The notes beneath the pieces were generated by a model. The model saw only the letters and a list, made by a program, of their open reading frames with translations, did no database searches and was not told the origin of the DNA. Shown here one piece after another: positions 9,601-17,747 of a stretch of 64,000 bases of DNA. Source of the DNA: an uncultured Lachnospiraceae bacterium (GTDB taxonomy: Bacteria; Bacillota; Clostridia; Lachnospirales; Lachnospiraceae); NCBI GenBank assembly GCA_949948735.1, contig CATLGV010000011.1:48825-112824 (forward strand), written 5' to 3'. Position numbers and translations under genes: made by a program. The stretch's first letter is position 1. Every line of letters starts with the position of its first letter.

Positions 9601-11778
9601 GCTGCTCCAGCGGGTCTGGTTCAGCTTGCTGCCAAGCAGCAGATCCTCGTTCCACGCCGTCTTATAGGAACGCTCGCGGTTTTCGCCGATCAGCGCGTCC
9701 AGCTTCCGCAGCACGTGGATACAGGCCTCCTCGCCGCAGGTAAAAAGCTTTGACGCCCCGCTCCCATCGACGGTAACCGGCGGCAGAACCCAGTCCTTTG
9801 TCACGTCATACAATCCGTACCCCGGCGTATTCAGAATATCCTGCGCGGCGCTTTCCGCCCCCAGAAGCTCCTCCAGAAGCACCTGCTCCTTGCCGGTAGG
9901 ATTCGAAAAGGCACGCAGCTGCGGCAGGATTTGTGAAAAAGACGTCCCGTCCTCCTTCTTTAGCTGCAGCGCAAGGTCAAGGGCGCCCATATGGCATTCC
10001 TCGGACTTTTCCCCGAGCAGCCGTCCGATGCAGGCCGTCAGGCTCTTATTGTCCTGTCTGCGCAGCAGAGCAAGCGTTCTGGAACGCCCCTTTTTATATT
10101 TCAGGTTTTGTTCGATTTCCAGGTAGTCCTGCGCGGAAAGCGTCATGTCCTCCACCAGCGCGTGCGCCGCCTGATTCGTGTATTCTTCCGCGTTATGTAA
10201 AAGCTCAAAGAGCACCTTTTTGCGCGTCGGCGACTCGGGACGGTACAACAGCACCTTTGCGACAGCCGACCGGGACGCGCCATAGTAAGAATAGCCCTCC
10301 CCCTGTCCGATCAGCGGAATCATCCCGGCTGCCTCATTCAAAAGCGTTTCTTTTTGCAGCATCCACGCGATCAGACACAGGCGCACGGCAATATCCGACG
10401 GGCTCATCGTCACCTGATGCCACGGGAAAATACAGGGCGAAAGCGTCAGCCCCTTCTTAGGGAGCCGCCCCATCAGTTCTTTTAATATACCGTAAATCCG
10501 CTCCGCCTCTTCTTCACTTTCGAAATACTCGTCGACCGCCAGCCGCCTGGGTTGTCTTATCTTGTTGTCCCGGGGCGCGTAATTGTCTGCCTTCTCGTCC
10601 CTTGTAAGCTGATAAAAGCGGGAGCCCGCAGATGCCATAAAGCCGGGCATAAAGCACGCAGCAAGCTCCAGATCGTCCGGGTATGTAAGCAGCACCTCCT
10701 TGGACGCCTGCATCTGCAGCTTTACATCCTGCAGCGAAAGATTAAAATAGGAGGCCGTCATCTTCTGCGGCTTTGTCCCCTGCCGAATCAGCGTAAGCAC
10801 GGCTTCAACAGCCTCGTCCGCATTGTAAAAGCCCTTTGCCCAGAGCGCGCAGCTGATGCCAATCGCATCGTTTGTGGCAAGCTGTTCCTCCGCAAAGGCT
10901 TTGTCCCGCAGGCACTGCCCCATCAGCCGCAACAGCTTGTCGCTGATTCGTTCCACGCTGTTCTCGTTAAAGATGCCGATCCAGGTGCTGACAGCACGCT
11001 TGACGGAGGAATAGCGAATCAGGTCATTCTCTTCAATGACGGAAAAAAGATGGAGAAAGGCCTCCGGACGGCCCGCGTCCATCGTCTCGCAAACCACCTG
11101 CCTTGCACCCTCCTGAAGCCTCGCCGCAAGCAGAAATCTGCCCAGATCCTCATAAAGCGCCGCATTTTTTGACATGATAATCCCCAGAACAAGCTCGCGG
11201 CTCATCATCATCGTGTTGTTCTCGCCGAAAAGAATATCCTTTACCGCGTTTATCGCCTTCTCGCTGCCGTTGTCGATTTGCGCGGCAAGAATCGCCGCAT
11301 AGGCAAAATGTTCATTGCGCGCATGGTCGTACAGCTCCGGTGTGACCTTTCCGGTCAAAACATCCGCAAGATCCCCGCCGTAAAGCTCCAGCTGCGCGTA
11401 TGCCCGCAGCAGCTCGATGCTGCGCTCCACAAAAGGCGCATAGCTGCCGGATCGCAGGCTTCTGCGATACCATCCCGCAGTCATCTGGTAGGCGTTCATT
11501 TCGTCCAGCGCACCGTAAAACTCCTCCTGTCTGGATTTCACGACGCAGACGTCCACCAGCTTTTGAAACTGGCCGCGGTACAAATCGCTCAGCGTCCTGT
11601 AAGTTCCGTTTTGTAAGAGCCGGCGCATCTCCTCGCAGACGTCCCGGGGAATCACATGATAATAAATCTCCGGCAGCAGCTTCTTCTCCCGCTCGGAAAG
11701 ATGCCTTCCCTTCTCCTTCATCTGCGCAACCCATGTTTCACTCAGCTTTCTTCTGGTCTGATATGTAAACTCCGCCAT
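6628..11778 (-). CDS. Very large DUF4132 family protein
   Basis: A 1716-aa protein without a signal peptide or membrane helices. The C-terminal third carries the DUF4132 signature region (around FDWQRADEIELQIC and ...LLELGQNPVARPIVEPLVVK) and a conserved tail (AVSVAHAGGVDPETS ... GNAMLFVVPVHSQHRGRIF) that is usual in these proteins. The N-terminal part is largely helical and repeat-like, as in HEAT-type scaffolds. E. coli relatives of DUF4132 include the poorly understood MolR/YehI group; no biochemical function is established. AGGAGG stands 9 nt before the ATG. It lies between a 139-aa unknown and a hybrid kinase in a tight same-strand row. Confidence 0.8.
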   Translation of the reverse strand: MAEFTYQTRRKLSETWVAQMKEKGRHLSEREKKLLPEIYYHVIPRDVCEEMRRLLQNGTYRTLSDLYRGQFQKLVDVCVVKSRQEEFYGALDEMNAYQMTAGWYRRSLRSGSYAPFVERSIELLRAYAQLELYGGDLADVLTGKVTPELYDHARNEHFAYAAILAAQIDNGSEKAINAVKDILFGENNTMMMSRELVLGIIMSKNAALYEDLGRFLLAARLQEGARQVVCETMDAGRPEAFLHLFSVIEENDLIRYSSVKRAVSTWIGIFNENSVERISDKLLRLMGQCLRDKAFAEEQLATNDAIGISCALWAKGFYNADEAVEAVLTLIRQGTKPQKMTASYFNLSLQDVKLQMQASKEVLLTYPDDLELAACFMPGFMASAGSRFYQLTRDEKADNYAPRDNKIRQPRRLAVDEYFESEEEAERIYGILKELMGRLPKKGLTLSPCIFPWHQVTMSPSDIAVRLCLIAWMLQKETLLNEAAGMIPLIGQGEGYSYYGASRSAVAKVLLYRPESPTRKKVLFELLHNAEEYTNQAAHALVEDMTLSAQDYLEIEQNLKYKKGRSRTLALLRRQDNKSLTACIGRLLGEKSEECHMGALDLALQLKKEDGTSFSQILPQLRAFSNPTGKEQVLLEELLGAESAAQDILNTPGYGLYDVTKDWVLPPVTVDGSGASKLFTCGEEACIHVLRKLDALIGENRERSYKTAWNEDLLLGSKLNQTRWSSSDAEPLDLYPFREMWEEFYSKEIKTPQLLLEAELYRRCCDQRGYYEQNTKLYQKVFGSGLLKKAPFSNLTIPLSYRAQVQTILSALFRQYVPHALLVQHGLCGISKLLTVLDPTNDLVTVQEKRWNGATAVYTRRAVELPVLSDMCQWLSYADKENKAEWENAFALRFRLQQYYKEQKSREKQSQYSYGSRPSYYLGLSDYVQCYVRGIWDKDLFYKAVFTFVGLGGLLEPVSAVEQKGAVSYRKAAVRGLNAFFGNGVIQPVDGKYRFDTIGEELPEMTFAHALYREVLPMVLKVELKRGEQPTPFSSDMKSIQVIYGIDYMIQILTALGKDPLQRGYSYYTANSERRVVLSHLLKVSMPGPDETAEDLKKALKGTDITQKRLAELAMYAQQWIPMLEEYFQMPGFASTCYYFMAHTSERFDEQVASTIAKYTPLSPEELTDGAFDIHWFFEAYEKLGEKSFKLLYDAAKYSSTGTAHARARKYADAALGNVEKAALKTEIDARRNKDLLMSIGLLPLPADKEERETEMLDRYQFIQKYKKESRQFGAQRRASEGRAVQIALGNLSVNAGFTDVTRLVLRMEGRLTKQSSEYFDWQRADEIELQICVDENGKSTLACRKDGKALKAVPAKYKKNETVLRLQETVKQLKDQYSRTRQMMEQAMEDRTAFEVWELLELGQNPVARPIVEPLVVKLEDDGKQGLGFLTKDGLLDAAGALLSVKPDDRVLIAHPFDLYESGRWHEYQKLLFEKQIRQPFKQVFRELYVKLEEELEKEESMLFSGNQIQPQKTVGALRSRRWVADYDDGLQKIYYKENIVARIYAMADWFSPSDAEAPTLEYVVFSDRKSGKALPVKDIPDIIYSEVMRDVDLAVSVAHAGGVDPETSHSTIEMRRAIVACNLSLFGTKNVRLEGNHAIIDGKLGQYTVHLGSGVVHQIGNAMLFVVPVHSQHRGRIFLPFVDDDPKTAEIMSKILLFAEDGKIKDPNIIKQIQ

Positions 11779-11827
11779 TATCCCATCCTCCTGTATAAAG
11801 CTTCCCCAAAACCGTTATGTCTTCCCG

Positions 11828-12247
11828 TTACCATCCGGCCAGCATCGTCAGCCGGATAAAGGTAAATACCATATCCTCCGTCCACGGAATCGCCTCTGTC
11901 AGCGCCGTCAGCTCTGTCTCTCCTGCAAATACGCGGTAAATGCCGTCCTCAAAGCACTGGAGCGTATTTTCGACGGCCTCGTCCCGCCAGGCATCCTCCC
12001 CGCCCCGCAGCCCCGCGGTTATCTTTCCCCGCAAGGCCTGGCCGGCTATTTCTTCCCGGGTCAGGTAAGCCAGCAGCTGCCCTTCGTCCTTCCGCGCATT
12101 GTACTGCCTTACCCCGAGCTCCGTCAGCGCCGTCAGCAGCTCGCGGACCGTGCCGGGCTTCTCCTCCAGCTCACAGGGCACGGGCTGCAGCTGGGCGCTT
12201 TTCTGTTTCCCGAGCTTCTTCATCCGCACATAAATCGTATAGGGCAT
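11828..12247 (-). CDS. Conserved-looking hypothetical protein, 139 aa
   Basis: Not recognised. It is soluble and has no signal peptide. The N-terminus (YTIYVRMKKLGKQK) looks like a beta strand with a basic patch, the centre is helical, and the end (IPWTEDMVFTFIRLTMLAGW) is hydrophobic and aromatic. AAGGAG stands 9 nt before the ATG. Gaps of 49 bp to the DUF4132 gene and 18 bp to the DHHW gene suggest cotranscription; a dedicated partner of the DUF4132 protein is a reasonable guess but only an inference. Confidence 0.6.
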   Translation of the reverse strand: MPYTIYVRMKKLGKQKSAQLQPVPCELEEKPGTVRELLTALTELGVRQYNARKDEGQLLAYLTREEIAGQALRGKITAGLRGGEDAWRDEAVENTLQCFEDGIYRVFAGETELTALTEAIPWTEDMVFTFIRLTMLAGW

Positions 12248-12265
12248 GCACCTCTCTCCTTTCCC

Positions 12266-13381
12266 TCACTTGAGCATGCTGCTGTTATTGAGCACCATCG
12301 TACTGTACAAAAACAGGATATCCGCATTCGAAAAATCCACATATTCCCCCAGCCGCTCAGCGGCAATATAACGCAGGTCAATCAGCGTGATCTCCCCGTA
12401 CGCCTCTAACAGCAGCGGCGTCAGGCTGCTCGCATACGAATCCCGGAACAGGATAAGCCGTCTGTCCGAGTCCGCCTTCGGGCTGCTGATAACCTGCAGC
12501 GCCGCGGCGCCGCCAAGGAAAATATCGTATTTATCCACACTTTTCTCATCGGTGAGCTTCTCCAGCTCATAGACCGGCTGCGTCCGGTTTGTCTCCAGAT
12601 TCCAGGCTGTCGCGCTGTCCGTCGCATCGTTTGTCAGATAAACAATGGTATCCGGTGCAAGCGCAAGCGCCGCCTGCCCGTAATATACGCCGTAGAAATC
12701 CTCTATCGTATGCTGCACAAAATCCTCCGCCGTCCCGACAGGCGCAGCGCCAAGGCCGTCCGCTACTGCCGCCGCTGTCTCCAAAATCCGTTCCTGCCGC
12801 CAGTGGGTATCCGTCGTATAATAGTCCCCGATATCAAGCGTCGATATCACGTCGATATACCCGAATGCCTCCTCGCGCATATTTTCCCGCAGGATTGCAA
12901 GCAGCCGCCCGTAATCCACGGCCGGATAACCGCCCTGCGCCGCCAGAAAATAGTTCTTGTCGGGAATCACGGCATAATAAGCCTTCTGCGCCGGAAAATA
13001 CTGCTCCCGCACCGCGTTCATCTTATCCGCCGCCTTTTGCACGCTGGATTCGTTTAATTCCTCCAGCTTGGCGGCATGCCCCTGCGCTACATATATGCCG
13101 TTATTTTCCCGCTGTCCGAGCGCCTTATATGCAAACTCGGCTTTGATTCTGCGAAACCCGGTGCGAAGCGGAAAATGATCCAGCAGATAGCTCTCCATAT
13201 CATTCATAAAAGACTCGTCACGGACAGTCTCCCAGCTAAGCTCAGGCATTTTGGCCAGCCGCCTGCGCTCCGCCTGAGACACCTCCTGCCTGGGCAGCAG
13301 CAGAAATGCCGCCGCAAAGCCCGCCAGACACAGAACGAAGCTGTATATTGTTATGCGCTGTTTCCATTTATCATTCCCCAT
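12266..13381 (-). CDS. DHHW family protein (SGNH/AlgX-like partner of MBOAT acyltransferase)
   Basis: A 371-aa protein with one N-terminal membrane anchor (ITIYSFVLCLAGFAAAFLLL). The body has the AlgX/AlgJ-like features of the DHHW family: the motif TDTHW near residue 195 and an RDSYAS segment near residue 310 that probably carries the catalytic serine. Known relatives work with MBOAT proteins to O-acetylate secreted polysaccharides. The open frame extends to a TTG at 13408, but GGAAAGG before the ATG at 13381 favours the shorter form. It follows the MBOAT gene directly. Confidence 0.8.
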   Translation of the reverse strand: MGNDKWKQRITIYSFVLCLAGFAAAFLLLPRQEVSQAERRRLAKMPELSWETVRDESFMNDMESYLLDHFPLRTGFRRIKAEFAYKALGQRENNGIYVAQGHAAKLEELNESSVQKAADKMNAVREQYFPAQKAYYAVIPDKNYFLAAQGGYPAVDYGRLLAILRENMREEAFGYIDVISTLDIGDYYTTDTHWRQERILETAAAVADGLGAAPVGTAEDFVQHTIEDFYGVYYGQAALALAPDTIVYLTNDATDSATAWNLETNRTQPVYELEKLTDEKSVDKYDIFLGGAAALQVISSPKADSDRRLILFRDSYASSLTPLLLEAYGEITLIDLRYIAAERLGEYVDFSNADILFLYSTMVLNNSSMLK

Positions 13382-13427
13382 ACCTGCACCATGCCTTTCC
13401 GCAGTCAATACCGGTTAAAGCGTTTGC

Positions 13428-14762
13428 CTAAAACCGAAAATACAAAAACGGGTTAAAGGAGCCGTCCACAATATACGCCGTGCAGACCAGCAGCACCGCG
13501 ACAGAAAACACCGCGCGCAGCAAATGCACCGCCGTATCGCCCCCGCGCAGCATCCGCAGCCCTTTCTGCAGCCGCCCCCACAAAACGGCGGGCAGCGGCG
13601 TTGAGCCAATGACGCCGATAAGCAAAATCCCCATGCGGTTGCGCAGCACATAGCCTGCCCCCGTGCCCTCCGTAAATCGCCAGAGGCTGCGGATGTCGTA
13701 CCATGCCTGCCCCAAATCCGTATTGTGGAAAATCAAAAAGCTGATCAGAATAAAGAACACCACATAAGCATGTCTTATGATTTCAAGGACCACCGATCCC
13801 GCCGACGGTCTCCTCACAAATTTCTCAAATATCAGAAGCACGGCAAAGAACAGCCCCCATAAAATGAAATTCCACTCGGCGCCATGCCACAGCCCCGTGA
13901 AGCCCCACACCACAAGGATATTGAAGATCCAGCGCGCTCTCCCTACGCGGTTGCCGCCCATCGGAATATAGAGGTAATCCCGAAACCACGATCCCAGCGT
14001 AATATGCCATCTGCGCCAGAATTCGCTGATGCTCCCCGAAATAAACGGATAACGGAAATTCTCCGGAAAACGGAAGCCCAGCATGCTTCCCAGGCCGATT
14101 GCCATATCGGAATACCCGGAAAAATCAAAATAAATCTGCATGGAAACGGCGGCCGCGTAACACCATGACAGCGCGATTCCCCGCTCCGGCAGGGCCGCCG
14201 CCTCCGCAACAAATTCTCCCAGAATGTTTGCTATCAGCACCTTTTTGCCAAGTCCCGCGCAAAAGCGTACAATGCCGTATTCAAAATTGACATGTGTGTC
14301 GCAGGCTTTTTCTTTCGACGACAGCGCGCCCTCAACGTCGCTGTAGCGGACAATCGGCCCGGCTACAAGCTGGGGGAACAGCGTGACATAGGTCGCCAGC
14401 GTCAGCAGATTTCGCTGACGCGCCACCCGTCCCGTCCACACATCAATGGCATAGCTTACCAGCTGGAAGGTGTAAAAGGAAATGCCTATCGGAAAGACAT
14501 CCGAAAATTTGAAAAAAAACAGGACGCCAAACGGTATAAAAACTGACAGCGCATAGCAAAAACGGCTGCGAAACGCAGTCAGCACATAAACCAGCAAAAT
14601 CTCCGCAAGCATCAGAAATACGAATACCGGCTCGCCCCAGGCGTAAAACAGCAGGGACATTGCCAATAAAACAATATTCCTGCCTTTTACCGGCACAATC
14701 GTATATAAGAATAATACCAAAGGCAGGAAAAAATACAAAAAGGTTATACTGGAAAAAAGCAT
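13428..14762 (-). CDS. MBOAT family membrane-bound O-acyltransferase (AlgI/DltB-like)
   Basis: A 444-aa polytopic membrane protein expected to move acyl groups across the membrane to an exported polymer. Family landmarks are FPQLVAGPIVRY, the SEFWRRWHITLGSWFRDYLY region and TGLWHGA with the presumed catalytic histidine. The part between the second and third helices is shorter than in most AlgI proteins. It is preceded by a DUF4358 lipoprotein (15-bp gap) and followed by the DHHW partner, a trio commonly seen in Lachnospiraceae. Confidence 0.9.
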   Translation of the reverse strand: MLFSSITFLYFFLPLVLFLYTIVPVKGRNIVLLAMSLLFYAWGEPVFVFLMLAEILLVYVLTAFRSRFCYALSVFIPFGVLFFFKFSDVFPIGISFYTFQLVSYAIDVWTGRVARQRNLLTLATYVTLFPQLVAGPIVRYSDVEGALSSKEKACDTHVNFEYGIVRFCAGLGKKVLIANILGEFVAEAAALPERGIALSWCYAAAVSMQIYFDFSGYSDMAIGLGSMLGFRFPENFRYPFISGSISEFWRRWHITLGSWFRDYLYIPMGGNRVGRARWIFNILVVWGFTGLWHGAEWNFILWGLFFAVLLIFEKFVRRPSAGSVVLEIIRHAYVVFFILISFLIFHNTDLGQAWYDIRSLWRFTEGTGAGYVLRNRMGILLIGVIGSTPLPAVLWGRLQKGLRMLRGGDTAVHLLRAVFSVAVLLVCTAYIVDGSFNPFLYFRF

Positions 14763-14777
14763 AGCCGCCGCTCCTGT

Positions 14778-15368
14778 TTAAATCGGGTTACTCTTCTCTG
14801 TCTTGTTCGAAACCGCCATATCTCTGCTCTGTGCCGCCGTCTCGGCCGCCGCATACACCGCGTCCGCCGTCTCCGGAAAGCCCATCACAAAGAAAATATC
14901 ATTGCCAAAGTTCGCCGCAATCTGTTTTTCCGCCGTCACGCATACCCACTTCGAGGGGTTGATCGAATCCATCAGTGTCTGCATGATCTCCTTGGCGTCG
15001 GCGTCGTCCTTTGTCTTAATGTACACAGCGCTGTACGGCGTCGATCCAATCATGGACTCCGACAGGTAAATGCTGTCTATTCCGCTTACATCCACAAGCC
15101 CCGTATGATAACTGACGAGATCATCCTCATCCAGGCTCAGCTCCGTCAATGCGACCTCGAAGGGGAGCAGGTTCTCGTCCACTCCCCCGTAAATCTCGTC
15201 AAACAGCGCCGACACATCGTCAACGCCGTCCAAATGCACCATCCCGGCCGGATCCTTTCCATCCTCGGTAACAGTCTCGTCCGAAGTCCTGTCGCTGTTC
15301 CCGCAGCCCGTGAACATCCCCGCTGAAAGCACTGCCGTCATCAAAAGTAAAGCCCATTTCTTTTTCAT
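14778..15368 (-). CDS. DUF4358 lipoprotein
   Basis: A 196-aa predicted lipoprotein: the signal (KKKWALLLMTAVLSAGMF) ends at a lipobox TGC. The mature part is the DUF4358 domain (LFDEIYGGVDENLLPFEV ... ESMIGSTPYSAVYIK ... NDIFFVMGFPETADAV). Its function is not known, but such genes are habitual neighbours of MBOAT/DHHW genes, so a role in the same surface-acylation process is likely. The frame is open from 15410; GGAG before the ATG at 15368 and the lipoprotein signal decide the start. Confidence 0.82.
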   Translation of the reverse strand: MKKKWALLLMTAVLSAGMFTGCGNSDRTSDETVTEDGKDPAGMVHLDGVDDVSALFDEIYGGVDENLLPFEVALTELSLDEDDLVSYHTGLVDVSGIDSIYLSESMIGSTPYSAVYIKTKDDADAKEIMQTLMDSINPSKWVCVTAEKQIAANFGNDIFFVMGFPETADAVYAAAETAAQSRDMAVSNKTEKSNPI

Positions 15369-15453
15369 ATTGTCTCTTCTCCTTCTCCACAATTTAATAA
15401 AATGATTCATTCCTCATTTTTCCGAAAAATTTTGAAATTATGCAACGGCACAG

Positions 15454-16116
15454 CTATCTTTTTCTTCTGTCCAGCTTATTTGAAATGTACATTCCCGCAG
15501 TCTGAAAAATCTGCACCAGCACAATCAGCAAAATCACCGTCGCAAACATGATGTCCGCCTGATACCGGTGATACCCGTAGCGAATCGCAATATCACCCAG
15601 TCCGCCGCCGCCAACGGTTCCCGCCATCGCCGAATACCCCAGAATGGTCCCGATGGCAATGGTCGCTCCCACCAGAATAGACGTGCGGGCCTCCACCAGA
15701 AGCACATGGAAGATGATGGTAAACGGTCCGGCGCCCATCGACTGCGCCGCCTCGATCACGCCCCCGTCCACTTCCTTTAAGGAGGATTCGATCATGCGCC
15801 CGATAAAAGGCGTGGCCGCCACGACCAGCGGAACAATCGTTGCAGTGGAGCCGTAGCTCTTGCCCACGACCGCCCTTGTAAACGGTATCAGCACAATCAG
15901 CAGTATCAGGAACGGAATGCTCCGGATGATATTGGAAATAAAATCCAGCAGCTTGTAAACCACCGCGTTTGGCCGGATTCCCGTCTTATCGGTTACGGCA
16001 AGCGCCACGCCCAGCGGCAGGCCGAAAAGGTACCCCAGCAGGGTAGAAGCCAGCGTCATGTAAAGCGTCTCGCCGATGCCCCTTATGATCATGTCAATGA
16101 CTGCCTTATCCCACAT
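15454..16116 (-). CDS. metI: Methionine-type ABC transporter permease
   Basis: A 220-aa inner-membrane permease of the MetI family with about five membrane helices and the EAA coupling loop (IEAAQSMGAGPFTI). It pairs with the MetN ATPase to import D/L-methionine and derivatives. Its start overlaps the end of metN by 11 bp, which indicates translational coupling. The substrate-binding lipoprotein MetQ is not adjacent; the next gene downstream encodes a DUF4358 lipoprotein instead. Confidence 0.92.
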   Translation of the reverse strand: MWDKAVIDMIIRGIGETLYMTLASTLLGYLFGLPLGVALAVTDKTGIRPNAVVYKLLDFISNIIRSIPFLILLIVLIPFTRAVVGKSYGSTATIVPLVVAATPFIGRMIESSLKEVDGGVIEAAQSMGAGPFTIIFHVLLVEARTSILVGATIAIGTILGYSAMAGTVGGGGLGDIAIRYGYHRYQADIMFATVILLIVLVQIFQTAGMYISNKLDRRKR

Positions 16117-17119
16117 AGCCCGTAACCTCCTCCACCGCCAGATTCCTTTCCCGGAGATATTTTATCATGCCGCGCGCGATCTCCCTGTCCTCGGGAAGCC
16201 CCAGTATCATCTCCCCATGCGCGATGCCGCTGACATTCTTGGTGTCCGCCCTGAGTATATTGACCGGCGCGCCGAATTTCAGTACCATATTCGCTATTAC
16301 CGGCTCATAGGAGGAATTCTCCGAGAACACGATGCGGACGCAGTTTTTGGTCTCCAGCGTCTCAACCAGGTCGTGGTTCTCCCCGGTATTCCTCAGCACC
16401 AGCTCTCTGGCCTCCTGCGACTGCGGATGGCTGAATACGTCGATGACGCTGCCGTGCTCCACAAGCCGTCCCTCTCCGATAATGCCCACGCGGTTGCAGA
16501 TTTCGCGCACGACCGCCATCTCATGGGTGATGATCACAATCGTAATCCCGTACCGCTCGTTTATCTCTCTGAGCAACGCCAGAATCGCCTTTGTCGTCTG
16601 CGGATCCAGCGCGCTTGTCGCCTCATCGCAGAGCAGTATTTTGGGATTTGTCGCAAGCGCACGCGCAATCGCAACACGCTGCTTCTGCCCGCCCGAAAGC
16701 TGTATCGGGTATGCGGACGCCTTATCGGTAAGGCCCACAAGCTCCAAAAGCTCCTGCGCCCGCTTTTTTGCGGCCGCCTTCGGCGTCCCCGCGATTCTGA
16801 GCGGGAAGCAGATATTGTCCACGACATTCTTCTGCATCAACAGATTAAAATGCTGAAAAATCATACCGATATTCCGGCGCTCCGCACGCAGCTGCTTCCC
16901 ACCCAGCCGGGACAAATCCCTGCCGTCCACCAGCACCGCTCCGGACGTGGGCCGCTCCAGAAAGTTCAAGCAGCGCACAAGCGTGCTTTTTCCTGCGCCG
17001 CTCATGCCTATGATCCCAAAAATATCGCCTTTTTCTATGGTAAGCGTCACGTCCCGGAGCGCATGGACCTCTCCGTCCTTGGTCGTAAACGTTTTTGAGA
17101 CATTGTTTAACGTTATCAT
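16106..17119 (-). CDS. metN: Methionine ABC transporter ATP-binding protein
   Basis: A 337-aa ATPase with Walker A (GMSGAGKST), the signature LSGGQKQR, Walker B (ILLCDEATSALD) and an H-loop (IIITHEM). The C-terminal about 80 residues form the NIL/ACT-like domain that senses methionine in MetN. It is the first gene of the metNI pair. No S-box riboswitch or T-box fits in the roughly 95 bp between it and the divergent coat gene. Confidence 0.92.
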   Translation of the reverse strand: MITLNNVSKTFTTKDGEVHALRDVTLTIEKGDIFGIIGMSGAGKSTLVRCLNFLERPTSGAVLVDGRDLSRLGGKQLRAERRNIGMIFQHFNLLMQKNVVDNICFPLRIAGTPKAAAKKRAQELLELVGLTDKASAYPIQLSGGQKQRVAIARALATNPKILLCDEATSALDPQTTKAILALLREINERYGITIVIITHEMAVVREICNRVGIIGEGRLVEHGSVIDVFSHPQSQEARELVLRNTGENHDLVETLETKNCVRIVFSENSSYEPVIANMVLKFGAPVNILRADTKNVSGIAHGEMILGLPEDREIARGMIKYLRERNLAVEEVTGYVG

Positions 17120-17216
17120 TCCGTTTTCCTTTCACATATGTATATTTTCGGCAATTCTGCGCAATCTATTCCCTGTAACAAATAGATCATCCATATAGGA
17201 GAATCGGAGGAATCAT

Positions 17217-17402
17217 ATGACACAGTTATCAGAAAAAGAATTATCCTCACTTCACAGTCTCTTGTCTGAGGAGCAATTGTTGATCAAGAAGTTCAAAATG
17301 CTTGCCGAGCACACTTCCGACAGCGAGATCAAAAGCAAATTCGAAGAAATCTCAAACAAGCATCAGGGGCATTTCAACGCACTCTATGCACAGCTTAAAT
17401 AA
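17217..17402 (+). CDS. Small spore-coat-associated protein
   Basis: A 61-aa helical protein (LSEEQLLIKKFKMLAEHTSD ...) of the type that accompanies CotF-like genes in clostridia. GGAGG stands 7 nt before the ATG. It is followed after 17 bp by the CotF-like gene, and both end at a shared terminator. The assignment rests on size, helical four-helix-bundle-like pattern and position. Confidence 0.68.
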   Translation: MTQLSEKELSSLHSLLSEEQLLIKKFKMLAEHTSDSEIKSKFEEISNKHQGHFNALYAQLK

Positions 17403-17419
17403 CAGGAGGATTATAAACT

Positions 17420-17704
17420 ATGGCATCAGAAGCATCAAACTATTCGGATAAGGAAATCCTTTCCGATGCACTCAACACGGAGAAAGCCGCTACCGCCAAC
17501 TACAATTCCTTTTCCAACGAATGCGTCCATGAGAGCGTACGGCATACCATGCTCCACTGTCTCGAGCAGGAGCACGATATTCAGCAGGATCTGTTTGAAA
17601 TCATGCACGCACGCGGCTACTACCCGACTCCCGCAGCGGAGGAAAAGAAAATCCGGGACGCAATCCAGACCTTCTCTTCTACCGCAACCTGCGGCTGTAA
17701 ATAG
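17420..17704 (+). CDS. CotF family spore coat protein
   Basis: A 94-aa protein of the coat protein F family with a ferritin-like helical pattern: SDKEILSDALNTEKAATANYN, then RHTMLHCLEQEHDIQQDLFE, ending in a cysteine-containing tail (TCGCK). It is expected in the outer layers of the endospore. AGGAGG precedes the ATG. Confidence 0.85.
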   Translation: MASEASNYSDKEILSDALNTEKAATANYNSFSNECVHESVRHTMLHCLEQEHDIQQDLFEIMHARGYYPTPAAEEKKIRDAIQTFSSTATCGCK

Positions 17705-17712
17705 ACAGCCAG

Positions 17713-17747
17713 GCGGCCATCCTGTCAGGAATGGCCGCTATTTTTTA
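17713..17747 (+). terminator. Intrinsic terminator of the coat gene pair
   Basis: Stem GCGGCCAT/ATGGCCGC (17713-17720 with 17731-17738) and a 10-nt loop are followed by TATTTTTTATT. The T-run overlaps the last codons of the convergent degV gene. Confidence 0.8.

Noticed and set aside
17120..17216. Possible S-box or T-box before metNI
   Set aside because: The gap is only about 95 bp and contains none of the conserved riboswitch stems.
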